This document shows, in pieces, positions 58,858-64,000 of a stretch of DNA of 64,000 nt. Below the pieces are notes generated by a model. That model saw only the letters and a list, made by a program, of their open reading frames with translations, ran no database searches and had not been told where the DNA came from. Source of the DNA: Paracamarosporium sp. OC-R06-R3 (Eukaryota; Ascomycota; Dothideomycetes; Pleosporales; Didymosphaeriaceae); contig JACVRA010000165.1 in assembly GCA_019828545.1 (NCBI GenBank), positions 248,001 to 312,000 on the forward strand, written 5' to 3'. The position numbers and the translations under genes are program-made. Position 1 is the first letter of the stretch. Every line of letters begins with the position of its first letter.

Positions 58858-60409
58858 TCAAAAGTTCCGGTTGAGACTGACCGTAGAAGGCCGGTGCTCA
58901 GGAAAGCTGGTCCTGTTTGATACACCTTTGAGGGTGGGCTGATTCTGAGTGTGACTCAGTGGTGTGTATTGATGACCGCTCACTAACTTTGCGTCATTGT
59001 CACCGGAGCTCGTAGATTTGGAGCCACTTCCAATGCTGTAGAGGTCGCCTTGTGATCCTTGTCGGACCATTGGCATGGTTGTCTTTGCCGGCGATGAAGC
59101 TGCAGGCTTGTAGTCATGGTCATCGCGGACATTTGAATAAGTTGGTGCAGAGACGACGTCAAAGAGTGAGGAGGTGCTGAAATTGAAATGGTGAGCGGTA
59201 GAGACTGGTAGCTCCTCAGAAGTTGTAGATGCAGTACTGGGATAGCACGATACGCTATCCGTAACAGATGATGTGTTAGATGAGGTGCTCTGCGACGTGA
59301 GCGGCTCGGTCGTTGTGACTTGAACATCAGTGTCATTGTTGAGAGAGAGTGCGGGCTTCATGAAACTTCCATTACCCAGGGAGGACCCTCCCATGGCCTG
59401 AACCGAGCGTAAACGTCTATCCTGCAGCTGGTCTACTGCGTTCCTGGACACCTGGGCCGGGGATGGTTGCGGAATTGGTAGCTGGGGCCTCTGTGACACT
59501 GCGAGGCCTGATTGTGTATGAGGCCTCTCCGGCAGTGTCAATTGGAGAGAAGTCATGCTATAAGCAAGTGTGTCAAAACTTCCGGCGCTTCGAATGTGAG
59601 GCTGCGTGAACGCATCACCATGAGTGCGGTACATTGAAGGGTCATGACCCACGTAGCCGTTCGTACTCCAATCAAAGCTACCGGCGCAGGTGATTGAACC
59701 CTGGTTTGATAGATATGCAGTGGGCTGGTCCAGACCATAAGCCTCTGTCGTAGAGGTATCCTCAGTATCATATGGAGAGTTGTACCATGTCTGGGGGTAA
59801 AGAGGTCTGGAATCCAATCCAGGTGGGTACGTCAGAGATCGTGATCGATTTGGACTCGACGGAGTATTGTACAATTGCATCATCGCCTGAGCATTTGCGA
59901 TCTGATGGAGGTTGTTATGAAGGTCAATCATACTTGAAGCGTCGCCGGATCCCACCTGAGAACGGTTAGGATAGATGCATAACAATCCCTTGCTAATGGA
60001 AACTTACGCGATGGAATGCACATAGCGTAGGGCCAACTCCAGCTGAATTGCAGTTATCGCAACCGCTTCCGTTTCCAGGATCTCCGCTGCAGCGGATTTT
60101 TCGCTTCCTACAACGAGCACACTATTCGACATTAGACTTCGTTCAAGAGTGCCGGAGCCCTCGCGTGGAAACGGCGAGCGAATGTAGTCAAAGACTTACA
60201 GCTACGGCAACGCGGCGTCTAGCTTGTCTAGCCTCAGCGTCATCTCGGCCGGGACCAATAGGAGGACCACGCATCGGACACACCCGCGGGTTAGTCCTCG
60301 TGCCGTTAGAGATTGTAAGCGCTGTGTTTTGTCCGTTGTATTGATAGGGTTGTAACGGGTAGCCAACGTTAGCATGCGGAGCGTAACGATATCCCGGTTT
60401 GAACCCCAT
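58858..60409 (-). CDS. Zn2Cys6 fungal-type transcription factor
   Basis: Model: complement(join(58858..59955, 60008..60121, 60200..60409)), 473 residues, introns of 52 and 78 bp. The first exon ends QARRRVAVA. The second, 38 codons, begins at the first zinc-binding Cys (CARCRKRKIRC) and holds all six cysteines with spacing C-x2-C-x6-C-x9-C-x2-C-x9-C. The third begins VGSGDASSMIDLH and is Ser/Thr/Gln-rich and disordered, a likely activation region. No fungal-specific TF middle-homology domain is visible. The N-terminus MGFKPGYRYAPHANVGYP with RVCPMRGPPIGP just before the finger recurs, from memory, in a conserved Pezizomycotina C6 family. Start at ATG 60409; an upstream exon is possible because GTAAGC lies just before it. 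Confidence 0.88.
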
Positions 60410-63269
60410 ATCGCTTACGGGCTGCAAATTGTCTTAGTCCTGAACCTTAACACGGGCATAAGCTGTGCACGATTGACGTACTGGGATGACACTCTGAGAC
60501 AATGTCTTGCTATCGTCGATACCGTGTTCGCCTATAGAGCGGGCCTGGGAACGACCAATTCGTCCCTGTAAAGCGTGAAATGTGACAATCTGACGGAAAC
60601 GAGCTTTGCTACTTGAGTAGTATGAGGAGTGTGGTTGCAAGGTTAGATATCGCCATATGTCGGGGGGAAATATAAGATACATGAGGCGGACCGTGCTGAA
60701 GCTGTCAGCAGAGGCCTTGCTAGGTGTCTGTGGATTTGTGGGTGGTATGCCAGTGCAGGATGAGAACGGGAAGCTGCAGCAGCATGTACCATGCGAGAGC
60801 CCCAGTCCTATCCCAGTCCCACTGTATGTAAAACGGAGGCCGGTCTGTGCAAAGCGCGACACATGCTACATCGCACAGAGGAAATTTGCTGTGACGTACC
60901 TGCAGCCTGCTGCTTGTGGCTGATCAGTCTGCACCGGCCGTGCTAGCCATCCGCTGCCAGGCTGACGTATTTCAGGGGAAAAGACAGACATTAAGATCTA
61001 ACACTCTCTACTACACTTTAGAATACTACGTCAATACTTCAGAGGGGTAAACATATCAAGTCCAGTTCAGTGTGTCTTCTGCGAGGCTGCGGGCGGCCGT
61101 TTGATCGCTGAGGCTAGATCGGTAATTGTTTGCTTGTGGATCTACGGTACCACCGGGGAAATCGGAATGCAAGGCCTGTGTATGAGCAACAATCACCTCA
61201 GGCACTTTGACGAATTGAGGTTTGAGCAAAAATTTTCAAGATGGAAATTTGTGTGACAACGTGTGAAAAGAACAGAAAGGCATTATCAAATGCGCTTTGA
61301 ACTATATTCAGCTTGGAGGGCACATTTCGCCCGGGTTCAGCACATATGCAGAAGCCACCAATTCAGCCTTGCATGAAGAAGCAAACAATTAATGGCTTGC
61401 TCTGGCGCGAGGTGAAACATTTGTGCTAGCGCCATGATGTTGCCTTGCAGTAGAACCAGTGCGTTGGCTGCTGGCGAGTCTTAGAACAGTTGCTGCTCAG
61501 CCGCATCCCCGGCTTTCGTAAAGATCGATGTGCATGCGTTACATAGGGTATGCAACCTATGGCGCTAGCAGAGCGCTCATCGATAACTCAGGCAAGTAAA
61601 ATTAAGATGCTGACATGGTTGCAAGGCCGTGGGCATACCCTTGCGCGGGGGGAAGTCTTCCCGGCGGGAGTGTTGTAATACTCATTCTAGAAGTGCGAAT
61701 AATGGCGTCAATCAAGGTCCAGTCGCTGCCGAAGCAACAATGTGTGACCCATCAAGCTGTGGGTTCGATCGTTACGAAGTTACAATAATCTAAACACGAG
61801 CGATCGACACCTTGTTGACACCAAGAAAGGTTATGCAAGTGGATTCCAAAAACTCTTTTTGAATTGAAGGCCTTGCAGTATAAGCGAGGAGTATTCAGTT
61901 TGTCTTGCTTTGGTCTGACTCGAAGCAAGCCATGTCAGTGCAGGTAGCAAACGTCTCATCCCATGACCCCTGGGATTTGCAAACGCACGTATGTTATCGG
62001 CACCACATGAAGGCAACATCAGTGACTGCTCGAGCTGTTTTCCAAGATATTGTTGTGTTCTTCATGCACTCAAAGCGCTCCACATGCTGGCGACAGGAAC
62101 TCCATGACTCTGGAATGACAGCACCAACTCGTGCATACGAAAGCGACGCGCGCATGCGCTTCGTTGTGCGGGCGCCGTTTAGCGTACCAAGATTGACCCC
62201 CGCGTAGCACGGCAAATTCTAGGATTTCGGGGTGTTACATGCAGCAGGTGACTGTGCGACCTAACCCTGGTCTACAGCTCATTTTGTACGTTGCATATGT
62301 CGGTTGAGTTGGACATGACGAGGCCGGAGCGGGCCCACTGCTATGCTATGACTGGAACATCATTGCTCCTCGTGTATGTATTAGGGACTGCGCGATTTAT
62401 GACAACGGATGGGCACGTGCCTTCCAAGCAAGCAGCGCATTTTTCGACTTGGTATCTTTCATGAAAGACGGAAGCTCATTCGACTGCTATGCGTCGACAT
62501 ACAGTGAGTTCCCTTTCAAGATGGCATACTACATACGCCGTGGCATCAGTAGCACTTGATGCGGGGGATCTGGACGATGTCCATCCAACACTGTAGCCTC
62601 CTATGAACGGCCGCGGGTGAATACGCAGACGGACGTACAAACTGGGGCTTTGGAGCAATTCGAGCCGGACCAAAGCTCCCATGGGCTCTCACCGACCGTT
62701 CTCAACGCGCCACGCAAAGGTGTGTCGTCTCGAACTAGCGTGATGCCCCCTCAGCTTTGAGTATGCATCCTGCAGCGATAGCAAACAATACACCCTGACG
62801 CCAGCCGCGTCAATGCACGTCAAATCCCAAGCACGACTAGGGCCCCGAGCAGGAGGGTGGATAGATGCACAACATGTAGCAGAACGTTGCCTAGAATTTG
62901 ACAGCAGAACTAAAACGACAAACGATGTTAGAAAGGTGTCGGTACGTCCTTCCCAGTTTGGACAGTGCCAATGGCTCGTCGAAGTGGATCTAACCACCCT
63001 CCTTACGTTGGCGACTATCATGATGTTGTGGCACGACATAGCAGCCAAATTGGAGTCATGTTCTAACACAGTATGGTGGGCATTGTGGTGCTGCAGATAG
63101 ATATGGACCTGGATAATTGTGCAATGCGCTTTGTGTCAGGTGGTCAAGGAAGTCGCGCCCAGTATGCATCGTAGATTGCTCTACAGTGGGTCGAAGCCCG
63201 TTCAACAGGGTTGGCTATCTTTCAGAGACACAAGACGCACTGACAGGACTCTCGGTCGAATTTCCTTCT
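60410..63269. other. Gene-poor region upstream of the transcription factor
   Basis: About 2.9 kb, the longest gene-free span. It includes the transcription factor's upstream region and the 3' flank of ECM29. Frames at 60434-60862, 61905-62207 and 62689-63100 are unrecognised and overlapped by others. No convincing tRNA or transposon. Confidence 0.45.
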
Positions 63270-64000
63270 CTAATTCTTTCCCACTTTCGCCAACACACCC
63301 CGGACAACCGGGCTCCTCTCTCCACCATCGGCCTCCGGTTTCACCCTCTCAGCCACCCAGCTGCATCCACCTATCTTGCTGATGACAAATAATGCTTCTG
63401 CACGCTTTATCCGCATCGCCTCTGGCAAGCCCTTGAAGCTTGGGTCAAAGAGCAGCTTCTCCATCACCTCCTTCGCTTTTTCATCGATTGTAGTATCAGT
63501 AGGGAGACGCTCAAATAATGCATGAAGCGACGTGAAGGTCCTGAGATATATGTCTTTCGCATGCGTAGAATTTGCTTTGACGACAAGAGAAAGGAGTGTT
63601 ACAAGGTGGGTTGAGAGCGCTTGACCCGATAGAAGGTTTGTATTAGGCGACGAAGTGAGGGCTGCTATGCATGCGGAGAGGGTCTTCTCTTGCCTGTAGA
63701 CACATTAGTCAAGGTCAATCTCGACATGATATACAAGGAGCTTACAATTGCGCGTCCTTCATCGGCTCACCGCCGTCCACATCCATCTTCTCGCCGTCTT
63801 CTTCTCCACTAAGCACCTCTTCTAAGACAGCCTCCACGATCTCCACAACCCCACCCGAAAGCTCCAGATCCGTTCGGGCTTGACATATCTTGCCCAGCGC
63901 CTCAAGCGCATGCGGTCTGTATGTCTTGTTCTGTCGCTTCGCCTCACGAATGGTGACTTTCTCGATCTGTTTCGCTACCTTCTTGTCTTCCTTCCACAAA
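63270..64000 (-). CDS. ECM29: Proteasome adaptor/scaffold ECM29, C-terminal end (partial)
   Basis: Only the 3' end is in the window: complement(join(63270..63693, 63746..>64000)), about 225 residues with one 52-bp intron. Ecm29 is a very large HEAT-repeat protein that tethers the 20S core to the 19S regulatory particle and takes part in proteasome quality control. The visible part shows helical-repeat character: NKTYRPHALEALGKICQART, VVEIVEAVLEEVL, LSTHLVTLLSLVVKANSTHA, DIYLRTFTSLHALFERLP and MRIKRAEALFVISKIGGCSW. The YRPHALEALG block is the feature I recognise. An acidic loop (SGEEDGEKMDVDGGEPMKD) interrupts the repeats. The gene continues beyond the window edge; the stop is at 63270. Confidence 0.8.

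Noticed and set aside
61735..61800. T-loop-like GGGTTCGATC suggesting a tRNA
   Set aside because: The flanking bases do not form a five-pair T stem and no D arm or acceptor stem can be found at the right distance.

Overview
The window reads as ordinary euchromatic DNA of a filamentous ascomycete (Pezizomycotina). The evidence is short GT-AG introns (mostly 44-90 bp), compact single-copy housekeeping genes on both strands, a Zn2Cys6 regulator, fungus-specific disordered proteins and pyrimidine-rich leaders. A Dothideomycete/Pleosporales source is my best guess from the overall look of the proteins; it is inference, not proof. I see no CRISPR array, prokaryotic operon, rRNA, convincing tRNA, intact transposon or secondary-metabolite cluster. 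All gene models below were spliced by eye on protein continuity and reading-frame arithmetic.

Layout. Region 0.3-13 kb is housekeeping: proteasome beta-4 PRE1 (-), enolase (+), a 652-residue disordered protein (+), mitochondrial pyruvate carrier MPC1 (-), the Sm core protein SmB (-) head to head with ribosomal protein L11 (+), and a small MGTRG-type fungal protein (-). Around 13.2-13.9 kb lies a frameshifted relic of a fungal NACHT/STAND-type N-terminal domain, followed by a long gene-poor stretch rich in microsatellites. Region 16.4-18.1 kb holds a four-helix MARVEL-like membrane protein (-), then GC-rich DNA with pentanucleotide arrays. Region 20.7-31.2 kb holds a large DExH helicase with a probable mitochondrial presequence (-), the ribosome-biogenesis WD40 protein UTP13 (-), and divergent from it an uncharacterised membrane protein (+).

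Region 33-36 kb encodes a Kip2/KipA-type kinesin (+). Region 37.8-39.7 kb encodes a type II membrane FUT8-like glycosyltransferase (+). Region 41-43.5 kb holds a convergent pair of predicted secreted proteins, an epoxide-hydrolase-like enzyme (+) and a CAP/PR-1 protein (-). Region 44.9-47.4 kb has a proline-rich coiled-coil protein with a ubiquitin-like domain (-), 48.9-52.0 kb an NCLX-type cation/Ca2+ exchanger (-), divergent from condensin BRN1/CAP-H (+) at 52.5-55.0 kb. A dienelactone hydrolase family protein (+), a Zn2Cys6 transcription factor (-) and the 3' end of ECM29 (-), cut by the window edge, complete the list.

How genes work together: PRE1 and ECM29 both serve the proteasome, SmB/L11/UTP13 serve RNA processing and ribosomes, enolase and MPC1 lie on the glycolysis-to-mitochondrion route, and kinesin/condensin serve microtubules and chromosomes. 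Their proximity looks like chance apart from divergent promoter sharing. The more notable observations are gene-structure ones: a start codon split by an intron (PRE1), a 9-nt microexon (SmB), and a frame-neutral 114-nt exon that carries the whole zinc cluster of the transcription factor.
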